Source: Deltaproteobacteria bacterium ADurb.Bin026
Lineage (GTDB): Bacteria; Desulfobacterota; Syntrophorhabdia; Syntrophorhabdales; Syntrophorhabdaceae
Direction of reading: 5' to 3'
DNA length: 20,382 nt
Assembly: GCA_002071245.1 (NCBI GenBank)
Contig: MWEV01000054.1
Location: forward strand, 1 to 20,382
This document shows, in pieces, positions 13,800-20,382 of this stretch (positions are counted from its first letter, which is position 1; every line of letters starts with the position of its first letter). The notes beneath the pieces are model-generated. The model was not told the origin of the DNA, made no database searches, and saw only the letters and a list, made by a program, of their open reading frames with translations. The position numbers and the translations under genes are program-made.

Positions 13800-14843
13800 T
13801 TAACAATTAGTTGCATTGCCATGCGGTTTTATTATAATCTTTAGACAATCTTTTGCTTCGCTTGCAACCCTGAATCCATCTGAAATGTCTTCAAGTCCGA
13901 ATCTGTGTGTTATAAGGTCGTCTACAATAACGTTTTTCGCCCGGATGAGTTCCATTGCCTGCATGTTATCAATGGGGGCAGCGCCATAGCATGTTTTCAG
14001 GCTTATATCGTTTCTCCAGAATGGGTTGAAGTCTATAGATATTGTCTGGCCCGGGTTCGGTACAGCAAAGAGCAGTACCGTTCCTCCCCTGTCAACGGAT
14101 TCCAAGGACTGGTAGGCAGCGGGTTGCGACCCGGTACACACAATTACCTTATCAGCGAGTCTGCCATTATTGATATCTTTGACAAATTCAGAAACATTGC
14201 CTTCTGCATGGATGATAGCTTCTGCACCACACCTTTTAGCTGCTTTGAGTCTGGAATCATAAATGTCCGTTGCAATGATCCTGCCTGCACCAAGAGCACG
14301 TGCGAGCTTGATCATGAGCAGTCCTGCAATGCCGCAACCGAGAATCAAAAGAGTGTCGCCGGGCTTTATATCTATAGCCCTCAAGCCCCTCACAACTGTT
14401 CCGAGAGGCTCAATAAATGAACCCTGTTCGTATGACATTGTATCTGGTAGTATGAATGTGCCGGTATCGATACTTTTCCCCGTGATCCTCAGATATTCAG
14501 AAAATCCTCCAGGGTTAAAATTGTTTTTTGACTGGAAAGTGATACATGCAGTTTGATGGCCTGTAAGGCACCAGTAACACTCATCGCACGGTACATGGTG
14601 TGTTGTAAAAACCCTGTCACCGTTTTTAAACTTGTTTACGTTTTTCCCCACCTCTATAACCTGTCCACTTACTTCGTGCCCCAAAACAAGAGGTGCCTTC
14701 TTAATGCGGTACCATTCCAATACATCGCTTCCGCATATGCCACTCGCCATTACTTTTATCAGGATATCGTTTTCTCCAACAGCAGGAACAGGCAACTGCT
14801 CAACCTCTACTTTGCTGTTGTTGTAGTACATACCGACGCGCAT
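13800..14843 (-). CDS. Zinc-dependent medium-chain alcohol/polyol dehydrogenase
   Basis: A 347-residue NAD(P)-dependent dehydrogenase of the sorbitol/threonine dehydrogenase branch of the MDR superfamily. Catalytic zinc ligands are Cys37 in GICGSD, His56-Glu57 in GHEVSG, and the glutamate in FIEPLGT. The structural zinc lobe is CDECYWCLTGHQTAC. The Rossmann motif LGCGIAGL is followed by IATDIYDSR, whose aspartate favours NAD. The substrate cannot be read from sequence; a sugar alcohol, sugar acid or amino alcohol is likely. It sits 13 bases after the LsrF-like gene and 29 before the transaldolase, so it is probably an internal step of a carbohydrate pathway. The ribosome site (GGA) is weak. 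Confidence 0.9.
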   Translation of the reverse strand: MRVGMYYNNSKVEVEQLPVPAVGENDILIKVMASGICGSDVLEWYRIKKAPLVLGHEVSGQVIEVGKNVNKFKNGDRVFTTHHVPCDECYWCLTGHQTACITFQSKNNFNPGGFSEYLRITGKSIDTGTFILPDTMSYEQGSFIEPLGTVVRGLRAIDIKPGDTLLILGCGIAGLLMIKLARALGAGRIIATDIYDSRLKAAKRCGAEAIIHAEGNVSEFVKDINNGRLADKVIVCTGSQPAAYQSLESVDRGGTVLLFAVPNPGQTISIDFNPFWRNDISLKTCYGAAPIDNMQAMELIRAKNVIVDDLITHRFGLEDISDGFRVASEAKDCLKIIIKPHGNATNC

Positions 14844-14856
14844 TACTTATCGTCCA

Positions 14857-15741
14857 TTATTGTGCCTTGTTCTTTTCTGTTAAGAAAAAATCATACGCTG
14901 ATTTTGGTTTTTCACCATCATGGACGACCTTTCTCAATGCCTTGATCATTGCAACTGGCGCATCAGATTGAAAAATATTTCTGCCCATGTCAACGCCTGC
15001 TGCACCATCCTGAATAGCATTGTAAGCCATAGTCAGGGCATCGAGTTCAGACAGTTTTTTGCCACCAGCAATTACTATAGGGACGGGACAGGAGGCTACT
15101 ACGGTATCAAAATCTTCCGGCACATAGTAGGTTTTTACATAACTTACACCGAGTTCTGCGATAATTCTCGAGGCAAGACGCATATATTTGGCATCACGAC
15201 CCATATCCTTACCGACCGCGGTGACACCAAGCACAGGAATACCATATCGGTTACCCAAATCAACAAGTCGTGTCATGTTGTGTACAGACTGAGTTTCGAA
15301 TGTGCCCCCGATGAAAACTTGAACTGCCATGGCTGCTACGTTTAAACGAATTGCCTCATCTATATCTATTGCAATTTGTTCGTTTGACAACTCATTTAAT
15401 ACGCTTGGTCCACCGCTTGCCCTTAGCACAATCCCTTTGGCAAATGTTGGTGGGATAATCGAGCGCATTATACCGCGTGTCAGCATTAATGTGTCGCAGT
15501 GCTCAAGAAGTGGAAGGATTGTTACATCGACTCGTTCGAGTCCTGTAGTAGGTCCCTGAAAATATCCATGATCAATGGCAAGCATAACTGTTTTTCCTGA
15601 TTTTGGGTTGAATATCTTCGAAAGACGATTTTTCATGCCCCAGTCAAGGTTGTTACTTCCTTTTAGAAAAAAGGGTTCGTTTTTGGCGGGGATATCGACA
15701 TAGAATTGTTTTTCCTTTTCTGATACATCTATTTCTGGCAT
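14857..15741 (-). CDS. LsrF-like class I aldolase/thiolase (DhnA family)
   Basis: A 294-residue TIM-barrel protein very close to E. coli LsrF, the 3-hydroxy-5-phosphonooxypentane-2,4-dione thiolase that ends AI-2 breakdown. Near-identical stretches include LDWGMKNRLSKIFNPKSGKT, LAIDHGYFQGPTTGLER, CPVPIVIAGGKKL and GVDMGRNIFQSD. The expected Schiff-base lysine is Lys203 in YVKTYYV, the same number as in LsrF. AAGGAG precedes the ATG. It leads an operon with a zinc dehydrogenase and a transaldolase. No lsr kinase, transporter, LsrG or LsrR is nearby, so AI-2 catabolism is not shown, and a related aldol cleavage of another phosphosugar is possible. Relatives also include class I fructose-bisphosphate aldolase and the archaeal-type shikimate-route synthase. 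Confidence 0.85.
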   Translation of the reverse strand: MPEIDVSEKEKQFYVDIPAKNEPFFLKGSNNLDWGMKNRLSKIFNPKSGKTVMLAIDHGYFQGPTTGLERVDVTILPLLEHCDTLMLTRGIMRSIIPPTFAKGIVLRASGGPSVLNELSNEQIAIDIDEAIRLNVAAMAVQVFIGGTFETQSVHNMTRLVDLGNRYGIPVLGVTAVGKDMGRDAKYMRLASRIIAELGVSYVKTYYVPEDFDTVVASCPVPIVIAGGKKLSELDALTMAYNAIQDGAAGVDMGRNIFQSDAPVAMIKALRKVVHDGEKPKSAYDFFLTEKNKAQ

Positions 15742-15800
15742 ATCCTTTTGCTCCTTAAGACGTTATTTTTAAAGCATAAGAAATGGTTCAGTTGTGTATC

Positions 15801-15829
15801 AATATAACTGTAATATGTTCAAATTTCAA
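15801..15829 (-). promoter_or_regulatory. Promoter for the LsrF-like operon
   Basis: On the minus strand, TTGAAA (15829-15824) overlaps the end of folK, followed by a 17-base spacer and TATATT (15806-15801). The start would be near 15794, with a leader of about 52 bases ending in AAGGAG. Confidence 0.6.
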
Positions 15830-16325
15830 GCGGCAACTTTTTGCATGTTTGTTTTTCATCTATCTCATCAAGAAAATCGATCAGAGGCCTTTTTAAAAAA
15901 GGATGAACAATATGAGGGTCTATTTCGATACAAGGAATGATGGCAAACCTTCTCTTGTGCAGTTCGGGATGCGGGACTATAAGTCTCGGTGTATTTAGCA
16001 CAAGGTTTGAAAAAAGTAGGATATCAAGATCTATGATGCGGGGTTCGTTCTTCTTTTTCCTTGTTCTGCCCATGTCATGTTCGATTGATTGCAGATAATC
16101 CAGTAACTCAATAGGATCGCTTTCCCAATCTATTGATATTGCACAATTTATAAAATCATTCTGGTTGATGTTGGAAACAGGGGATGTGATGTATAGGGAT
16201 GAGGTAACAACCCGGGTTATGCGGGGGTTTTTTGAAATATAATCTATGCTTTTGAGACAGTTTTTCTGACTGTTGCCTAAATTGGATCCAATGCCGATAA
16301 AGACCTTATAACCCAGAGACTCAAT
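15819..16325 (-). CDS. folK: HPPK (folate biosynthesis pyrophosphokinase), non-canonical start
   Basis: Transfers pyrophosphate from ATP to 6-hydroxymethyl-7,8-dihydropterin in folate synthesis. The N-terminal YKVFIGIGSNLGN motif, the central TSSLYITSPV segment, the signature RTRKKKNEPRIIDLDIL and the VPHPELHKRRFAIIP segment are all in one open frame of normal size. The frame is closed upstream by a TAA at 16343-16341. Between that stop and the GSNLG motif there is no ATG, GTG or TTG; only ATA (16328), ATT (16325) and CTG (16316) are available. The first ATG (16073) would drop half the enzyme. I place the start at ATT 16325, overlapping the tatA stop by one base and about ten bases after AAGGA; CTG at 16316 is equally possible. 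A TTG at 16324 in the next frame suggests a small indel as the alternative. Confidence 0.85.
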   Translation of the reverse strand: MESLGYKVFIGIGSNLGNSQKNCLKSIDYISKNPRITRVVTSSLYITSPVSNINQNDFINCAISIDWESDPIELLDYLQSIEHDMGRTRKKKNEPRIIDLDILLFSNLVLNTPRLIVPHPELHKRRFAIIPCIEIDPHIVHPFLKRPLIDFLDEIDEKQTCKKLPLEI

Positions 16326-16519
16326 TATACAGTTTTTTCCTTATCCTTATCGTTTTTTGTTGGGGTGACATCTATTTCATCAGGCTCTTTAATAGATTTT
16401 TTGAAGCTTTTTATTCCTTTACCCAGTGCTCCGCCGATTTCAGATATCCTGCCTGCCCCGAAGATCAGAATAACTATGATTAGGATAACAATAAGTTCTG
16501 GAAATCCGAGGCCAAACAT
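16325..16519 (-). CDS. tatA: Twin-arginine translocase subunit TatA/E
   Basis: A 64-residue pore-forming subunit of the Tat system, which exports folded proteins. A short N-terminus (MFGLGFPEL) leads to one membrane helix (about residues 7-21, IVILIIVILIFGAG), then the hinge and the amphipathic helix SEIGGALGKGIKSFKKSIKE, and a charged tail rich in Asp and Lys. The family's usual FGPKKLPELG is replaced by FGAGRISEIGG, a mild divergence. tatC is not in the window, so this may be an orphan copy. No clear ribosome site lies before the ATG. folK follows with overlapping ends, so the two are probably one transcript. Confidence 0.93.
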   Translation of the reverse strand: MFGLGFPELIVILIIVILIFGAGRISEIGGALGKGIKSFKKSIKEPDEIDVTPTKNDKDKEKTV

Positions 16520-16767
16520 ATTTTAAGGCTATCATTTTATTAAAAGAATAATCAACTATTTTTTTTAAATCAGGCTATGAAAAGAAGGATTCACAATATC
16601 AGCCCAAAAGTTTGTTGCTCATGAACAAGTTGGAACAAACTAATGGAGAAATTGTTTTTGCTATCATCAACGACCTCTTAGTTCTTTTCCACATTCCTTA
16701 TGTGTTTGTAGCGCATAAAGTTTTGCCTGGGCGCAACGTGCGGTGGCCGATTTTGCCTTTATTTAAG

Positions 16768-16796
16768 TTGACTGCAACATTATTTTGTTCTATTAA
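16768..16796 (+). promoter_or_regulatory. def-fmt promoter, probably leaderless
   Basis: TTGACT (16768-16773), a 17-base spacer and TATTAA (16791-16796). The expected start is about 16803, the A of the def ATG, and no ribosome site lies between the -10 box and the ATG. Confidence 0.65.
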
Positions 16797-16802
16797 TATT
16801 CA

Positions 16803-17318
16803 ATGGCGTTATTGGAGATAAGAACATATCCGGATCCGGTTCTCAGAAAGGTTGCCAAGCCAATCGATGATATTAATGATGATATTATTAAGCTTGCAGA
16901 AGATATGATAGAGACTATGCGTCTTTTTCGTGGTGCAGGTTTGGCGGCAAACCAAGTGGGCGTGCCGATCAGGATGATTGTGCTCGAACCAGAGTCTGAC
17001 AAAAAAGATAGAGGTAACAAAAAAAGCGATGCGCTTATTTTAATTAACCCAGTGATTGTAAAAAGCGAAGAAGAAGAGATTGCAGAAGAGGGGTGTCTCA
17101 GTCTTCCAAAGTTCTATGAATATATAAAAAGGGCAAAGAAGGTGTCTGTCAAAGGGCTTTCGACCGCTAATATTCCTTTTGAGATGGAATGCGATGGCCA
17201 CATGGCAAGGGCGTTTCAGCATGAAATTGACCACCTCAACGGAGTTCTTTTTATTGATTACTTAAGCCCTATTAAAAGAAATTTATTCAAGAAAAAATAC
17301 GTTAAAAAAGACAGATGA
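16803..17318 (+). CDS. def: Peptide deformylase
   Basis: A metalloenzyme that removes the N-formyl group from new polypeptides. The 171-residue length is typical. The three active-site motifs are GAGLAANQVG (44-53), EEGCLSLP with metal ligand Cys98, and FQHEIDHLNG with His140, catalytic Glu141 and His144. The C-terminus is a basic tail (KRNLFKKKYVKKDR), as in many type 1 enzymes. The ATG comes about six bases after a -10 box and has no Shine-Dalgarno sequence, so a leaderless mRNA is likely. The stop overlaps the fmt start by four bases (ATGA), coupling formyl removal with formyl addition in one operon, a classic arrangement. Confidence 0.98.
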   Translation: MALLEIRTYPDPVLRKVAKPIDDINDDIIKLAEDMIETMRLFRGAGLAANQVGVPIRMIVLEPESDKKDRGNKKSDALILINPVIVKSEEEEIAEEGCLSLPKFYEYIKRAKKVSVKGLSTANIPFEMECDGHMARAFQHEIDHLNGVLFIDYLSPIKRNLFKKKYVKKDR

Positions 17319-18235
17319 ACGTTATCTTTTTTGGTTCTTCAAGCTTTTCGGTACTACCGCTGAAATCTATATCTCAAAGCGTCTCGGCAGTTGTTACAAA
17401 GAAGGCTAAACCAAAGGGTAGGGGGTATGTTTTTGAAGACAACGAAGTCAAAAAGGCGGCTTATGAGCTTAACCTGCCCATAATAGAGATTGAATCCTTC
17501 AGGGATGAAGCCTCTATCCTTATAAGAGAATATAAACCCGATTTGTTTGTTGTAGCGTCATTTGGTATTATAATCCCACGCTGGGTGCTTGATATTCCGT
17601 CGATGGGGGCAATAAATATTCATCCTTCGCTGCTTCCCAAGTACAGAGGGCCATCTCCGATTCAGTGGGCGCTTTTAAATCGTGATGAAAAAACAGGGAT
17701 TACACTCATCAATATGAACGAAAAGATGGATGCCGGCAATATCGTTTACCAGGAAGACATCGATATTGACGGCGATGATGATTTTATAATACTTTCGGAA
17801 AGACTTTCAAGAAGGTCAGCGGAAATAATGCTGGATATGCTCAGCAAAATTGAGGTTGAAGGTATGCCTGAAGGCATTGAACAGCAACATGAAATTGCCA
17901 CCTTCACGAAGATTATTACAAAAGAGATGGGCAAGATCGACTGGAATAAAACAGCAGCAGAGATTGCTGGACAGATAAAGGCTTTTGTACTCTGGCCGAC
18001 AGCCTTTTCATTTTTTGATGATATGTTATTTAAGATATTTGATGGGAAAATATTTTATACTGACAGGAAAAAACTGCCAGGTACGATACTTGAAGTTATA
18101 AAAGATGGCATCGTTGTTCAATCATCTGACAGGGCTATTCTTGTAAAAGAAGTACAGTTGCAAAATAAAAAACGGATGAGGGCATTCGATTTTGCCAATG
18201 GATATAGGGGTTTGGTTGGAAAGATATTGAAATAA
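17315..18235 (+). CDS. fmt: Methionyl-tRNA formyltransferase
   Basis: Formylates Met-tRNAi with 10-formyltetrahydrofolate to make the initiator. The 306 residues match the family. MNVIFFGSSSFSV opens the Rossmann-like domain. The catalytic triad is Asn101, His103 and Asp139 within INIHPSLLPKYRGPSPIQWA and KMDAGNI. A C-terminal tRNA-binding beta-barrel follows, with KGRVWPTAF-like LWPTAFSFF near residue 227. The ATG overlaps the def stop, so translation is coupled. A lytic transglycosylase with its own promoter follows. Confidence 0.97.
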   Translation: MNVIFFGSSSFSVLPLKSISQSVSAVVTKKAKPKGRGYVFEDNEVKKAAYELNLPIIEIESFRDEASILIREYKPDLFVVASFGIIIPRWVLDIPSMGAINIHPSLLPKYRGPSPIQWALLNRDEKTGITLINMNEKMDAGNIVYQEDIDIDGDDDFIILSERLSRRSAEIMLDMLSKIEVEGMPEGIEQQHEIATFTKIITKEMGKIDWNKTAAEIAGQIKAFVLWPTAFSFFDDMLFKIFDGKIFYTDRKKLPGTILEVIKDGIVVQSSDRAILVKEVQLQNKKRMRAFDFANGYRGLVGKILK

Positions 18236-18258
18236 AATGCAATATTGTGCTTTTTTAG

Positions 18259-18287
18259 TTGACAGAAAAAGGTTTAGCTTTTATTAT
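18259..18287 (+). promoter_or_regulatory. Promoter for the murein transglycosylase gene
   Basis: A perfect TTGACA (18259-18264), a 17-base spacer and TATTAT (18282-18287). The start would be about 18294, with an AGAGG ribosome site at 18326-18330. Confidence 0.75.
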
Positions 18288-18334
18288 CAATAACAGGTTG
18301 TTTGGTATGTTTTTTGCAGAAATTTAGAGGTATC

Positions 18335-19903
18335 ATGAAAAACATCTTCGCATTTTTTGTTTTAATGTCGTTGTTTCTTATAAATGGATGTGCTTCGACC
18401 GGTAATGTTGGTATCGGAGAGGTGCAGCCGCATGATGGTCAAATTGCCACCAAGGACGATGTCGGTTCGTATTCAACAGAGACAAAAAATCGAATCACAG
18501 CGAAGAGATCGAATAGGTCATTAAAGGGTTCAGATAGCAAAACAGAAGGAATAACGGAATCGATTGAAGACGATGATATTGCAACGCTTATAGAGCATGA
18601 CTATTATAAGGAATTTGATATACCCATTGTTTTTAATGACGCAGTAAAATATTTCATTCAATATTTCACCACGGAAAAAAGAAAGGTTTTTGGAAACTGG
18701 CTGAAAAGGTCCCGTTACTATATACCATTAATGAAAGAAATCTTGAAGGAGCAAGGATTGCCTGAGGACCTTGTGTATCTTGCGATGATAGAAAGTGGTT
18801 TTAACCCGAAGGCATACTCGCCGGCAAAAGCATGCGGTCCTTGGCAATTTATCTATGAGACTGGAGGAAGATACGGCCTAAAGGTTAATTATTGGATAGA
18901 CGAGAGGAGGGACCCAGAAAAGTCGACAGTAGCCGCAACTAAGTATTTGAAAGATCTTTTTAACCAGTTTGGTTGCTGGTATCTTGCCGCAGCCGGATAT
19001 AATTCTGGTGAAAAGAGGGTAGAAAGGGCTGTTGAAAAACATGGCACGAATGATTTTTGGGAAATTGTGAAATATAACACGCTTCCGAGGGAAACAAGGG
19101 AATATATACCTAAACTTATCGCTGCTGCAATCATAGCAAAAGACCCAGAAAGATATGGGTTTGGGTCTATTGTTTATGATGAACCGATAAGATTTAGCCT
19201 TATTAAGGTTCCTGCTGGCTCTCCACTTGTTGCAATTGCAAGATCTGCGTCAATAGACCTGGCTGCCTTGAGACAGACAAATCCGGAGATTTTAAGAGGG
19301 ATAACACCTCCTGATATGGATAATTATGAGGTCAAACTCCCTTACAATATAGACAAAAACAGGTTTAGCGATAACCTTGAAAACTTGTTGAGCGATAGCA
19401 GGAGGGTAAAGGGTTTTATAACATATAAGGTAAAAAAAAGGGATACTTTGGCAGGCATACTCAAGAGATTTAAGATAAGTTATGAAGAAATGCAGCTTGT
19501 AAATCATCCCGAGGAAGAACTAAAAATTAAATCCGGCATGGTTGTAAGTATACCAAGGTTTAAGGGTCAGTCAATGGCTGAAGCAACATTGCTCGCGCAG
19601 AAACCAAGTCAACCCATAAAGGATGCAGAGAAGAAATCGTCACCAAAAAAAGTTGTAAAACTTGACGATAGAACGAAAACAAATAATCAGGCAAAACATG
19701 ACAAACAAAATAACCAGGTTAGCCGAAAAAAATCGGAAACGATTGAAGCAAAGACATATCACATTGTACAAAAAGGCGAAACCCTATCTTCAATATCGAA
19801 TAAATATGGAATAGACATTTCAAGACTCAGGGCAAGTAACAATCTCAAAAATGACAAGGTTTATCCTAAAATGAAGCTTAAAATTGTCAGGATTGAGGGG
19901 TAG
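18335..19903 (+). CDS. MltD-like lipoprotein lytic transglycosylase with two LysM domains
   Basis: Cleaves the glycan strands of peptidoglycan to 1,6-anhydromuropeptides at the cell envelope. The ATG at 18335 follows AGAGG and gives a lipoprotein signal peptide with lipobox LINGC (Cys19); a TTG at 18302 in the same frame would wrongly extend it. After a low-complexity linker (20-80), the SLT domain has LVYLAMIESGFNPKAYS with catalytic Glu153, then GPWQFI and AGYNSGEKRV. A middle region and two LysM repeats follow (about 355-400, YKVKKRDTLAGIL; about 475-521, YHIVQKGETLSSIS), which bind glycan. The 522-residue length and domain order match MltD. A Lys/Gln/Asn-rich linker separates the LysM repeats. 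Confidence 0.93.
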   Translation: MKNIFAFFVLMSLFLINGCASTGNVGIGEVQPHDGQIATKDDVGSYSTETKNRITAKRSNRSLKGSDSKTEGITESIEDDDIATLIEHDYYKEFDIPIVFNDAVKYFIQYFTTEKRKVFGNWLKRSRYYIPLMKEILKEQGLPEDLVYLAMIESGFNPKAYSPAKACGPWQFIYETGGRYGLKVNYWIDERRDPEKSTVAATKYLKDLFNQFGCWYLAAAGYNSGEKRVERAVEKHGTNDFWEIVKYNTLPRETREYIPKLIAAAIIAKDPERYGFGSIVYDEPIRFSLIKVPAGSPLVAIARSASIDLAALRQTNPEILRGITPPDMDNYEVKLPYNIDKNRFSDNLENLLSDSRRVKGFITYKVKKRDTLAGILKRFKISYEEMQLVNHPEEELKIKSGMVVSIPRFKGQSMAEATLLAQKPSQPIKDAEKKSSPKKVVKLDDRTKTNNQAKHDKQNNQVSRKKSETIEAKTYHIVQKGETLSSISNKYGIDISRLRASNNLKNDKVYPKMKLKIVRIEG

Positions 19904-19980
19904 ATTACCCTTATATTTGGGCATTTGGGCATTGCAGGTTGGTATTTACAAACTCATTATAATTCCTCGCTGAATTGTTA

Positions 19981-20007
19981 TTGACTTTTTTTTACTGCTG
20001 ATATATT
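19981..20007 (+). promoter_or_regulatory. Promoter for the manganese riboswitch transcript
   Basis: TTGACT (19981-19986), a 15-base T-rich spacer and TATATT (20002-20007) lie just ahead of the riboswitch, with a predicted start near 20014. The spacer is shorter than ideal. Confidence 0.5.
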
Positions 20008-20018
20008 TTTTGCTTTAT

Positions 20019-20112
20019 TGAAGGAGAGTAGCTTTTAGTGGCACATTCGTCAATACGCCCGTACAACACTGCCGATGTGTCGGTTAGTTTAAGCTAACGA
20101 GTGAGACCTTCA
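20019..20112 (+). promoter_or_regulatory. yybP-ykoY manganese riboswitch
   Basis: The conserved 5' core (GGAGAGTAGC, 20023-20032) and 3' core (GAGTGAGACC, 20099-20108) of this class are present. P1 pairs TGAAGG (20019-20024) with CCTTCA (20107-20112). The second conserved internal segment (ACAACACTGCC) follows GCACAT, which can pair with ATGTGTC. A P4-type hairpin GTTAG-TTTAAG-CTAAC is present. This class senses Mn2+ and in other bacteria controls Mn exporters, including P-type ATPases such as lactococcal YoaB. The downstream frame is an ATPase N-terminus, which fits. Confidence 0.9.
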
Positions 20113-20144
20113 CCATACAATCGTCATGGTGAAGGTCTTTTTTT
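20104..20144 (+). terminator. Riboswitch-controlled intrinsic terminator
   Basis: AGACCTTCACCAT (20104-20116) pairs perfectly over 13 bp with ATGGTGAAGGTCT (20126-20138) around a nine-base loop, followed by seven T (20138-20144). Its 5' arm includes the 3' strand of riboswitch P1 (20107-20112), so aptamer folding and terminator folding exclude each other. This is the arrangement of a metal-on transcriptional switch. Confidence 0.92.
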
Positions 20145-20172
20145 AATACATAGTGTTTAAAAAAGGAGAAAA

Positions 20173-20322
20173 ATGGATAATTTTTACTGTCATACAGAAA
20201 AGATCGAAAACGTTATGAAGCAATTTAGTTCTTGTCCTAATGGCATAAATGATGAAGAAGCGAGGAAAAGGCTTTATGAACATGGCCAAAACGTATTAAT
20301 TGAAAAGAAACCTGCAATCTAA
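20173..20322 (+). pseudogene. Truncated P-type cation ATPase N-terminus (49 codons)
   Basis: After an AGGAG site (20164-20168), the ATG opens a frame of 49 residues ending in TAA (20320-20322). Residues 7-47 (HTEKIENVMKQF, then GINDEEARKRLYEHGQNVL and IEKKP) match the N-terminal cation-ATPase domain (PF00690 type) of Ca2+/Mn2+ P-type pumps, where LxxYGxNxL and the following KKP are landmarks. The membrane and catalytic domains that should follow at once are absent. None of the three frames in the last 60 bases of the window resumes the family pattern, and the sequence becomes AT-rich. It lies behind a manganese riboswitch, so the ancestral gene was probably a Mn2+ exporter. It may be broken by a stop or insertion, or be a deliberate stand-alone domain. 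Confidence 0.75.
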
Positions 20323-20382
20323 ATATGTTTAATGAAAAAGCATGTATTAGATGTATTTTTCAAAGGAAGTTATATTTTTAAT

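Noticed and set aside
16612..16821. Plus-strand 69-codon ORF ahead of def
   Set aside because: It overlaps the def promoter and start, has no ribosome site, and its composition is unlike neighbouring proteins.
18302..18334. TTG at 18302 as the transglycosylase start
   Set aside because: It would place 11 residues before a complete lipoprotein signal peptide; the ATG at 18335 has a proper ribosome site.

Overview
The window is an ordinary bacterial chromosome segment of low-to-moderate G+C. It is densely packed with housekeeping genes on both strands. Gene content (gyrA, gpsA, truA, selB, SRP RNA-dnaX-ebfC-recR, tatA-folK, def-fmt), a selenocysteine elongation factor, a cytidylate-kinase-like/coiled-coil pair resembling V/A-ATPase subunit H, and a DUF6125-like protein point to an anaerobic, deltaproteobacterium-like (Desulfobacterota-type) organism. 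That placement is inferred from gene content and protein style. No rRNA or tRNA is present to confirm it. No prophage, CRISPR array or intact mobile element was found.

Layout. On the minus strand, 1-1203 holds a partial coiled-coil protein and a cytidylate-kinase-like protein behind a strong promoter and a structured leader. Then 1221-5293 (minus) carries gyrA-gpsA-DUF6125-like. On the plus strand, 5393-6447 is a small coiled-coil lipoprotein overlapping truA. SelB lies opposite (6577-8472, minus). Next on the plus strand come a stand-alone cupin of the mannose-6-phosphate isomerase type (8674-9030) and an exported metallo-beta-lactamase-fold hydrolase (9150-9863). A 534-base gene-poor stretch follows, with a 13-bp tandem repeat, a near-consensus extended -10 promoter and tiny ORFs. 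It leads into SRP RNA and dnaX-ebfC-recR (10398-12977, plus).

On the minus strand, 13126-15741 is a three-gene carbohydrate-type operon: an LsrF-like class I aldolase/thiolase, a zinc-dependent medium-chain dehydrogenase and a small transaldolase. Behind it lies tatA-folK (15819-16519), in which folK has no ATG, GTG or TTG start that would include its N-terminal motif. The plus strand then carries def-fmt (16803-18235), a lipoprotein murein transglycosylase with two LysM domains (18335-19903), and a yybP-ykoY manganese riboswitch with a perfect intrinsic terminator. The riboswitch precedes a P-type ATPase reading frame that stops after 49 codons.

The most interesting points are the manganese riboswitch in front of a truncated transporter, the abnormal folK start, the orphan LsrF-like operon, the strong unassigned promoter upstream of the SRP RNA, a structured leader before the cytidylate-kinase-like gene, and promoters so close to ATG codons that leaderless mRNAs are likely. 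No wholly new multi-gene system is evident.
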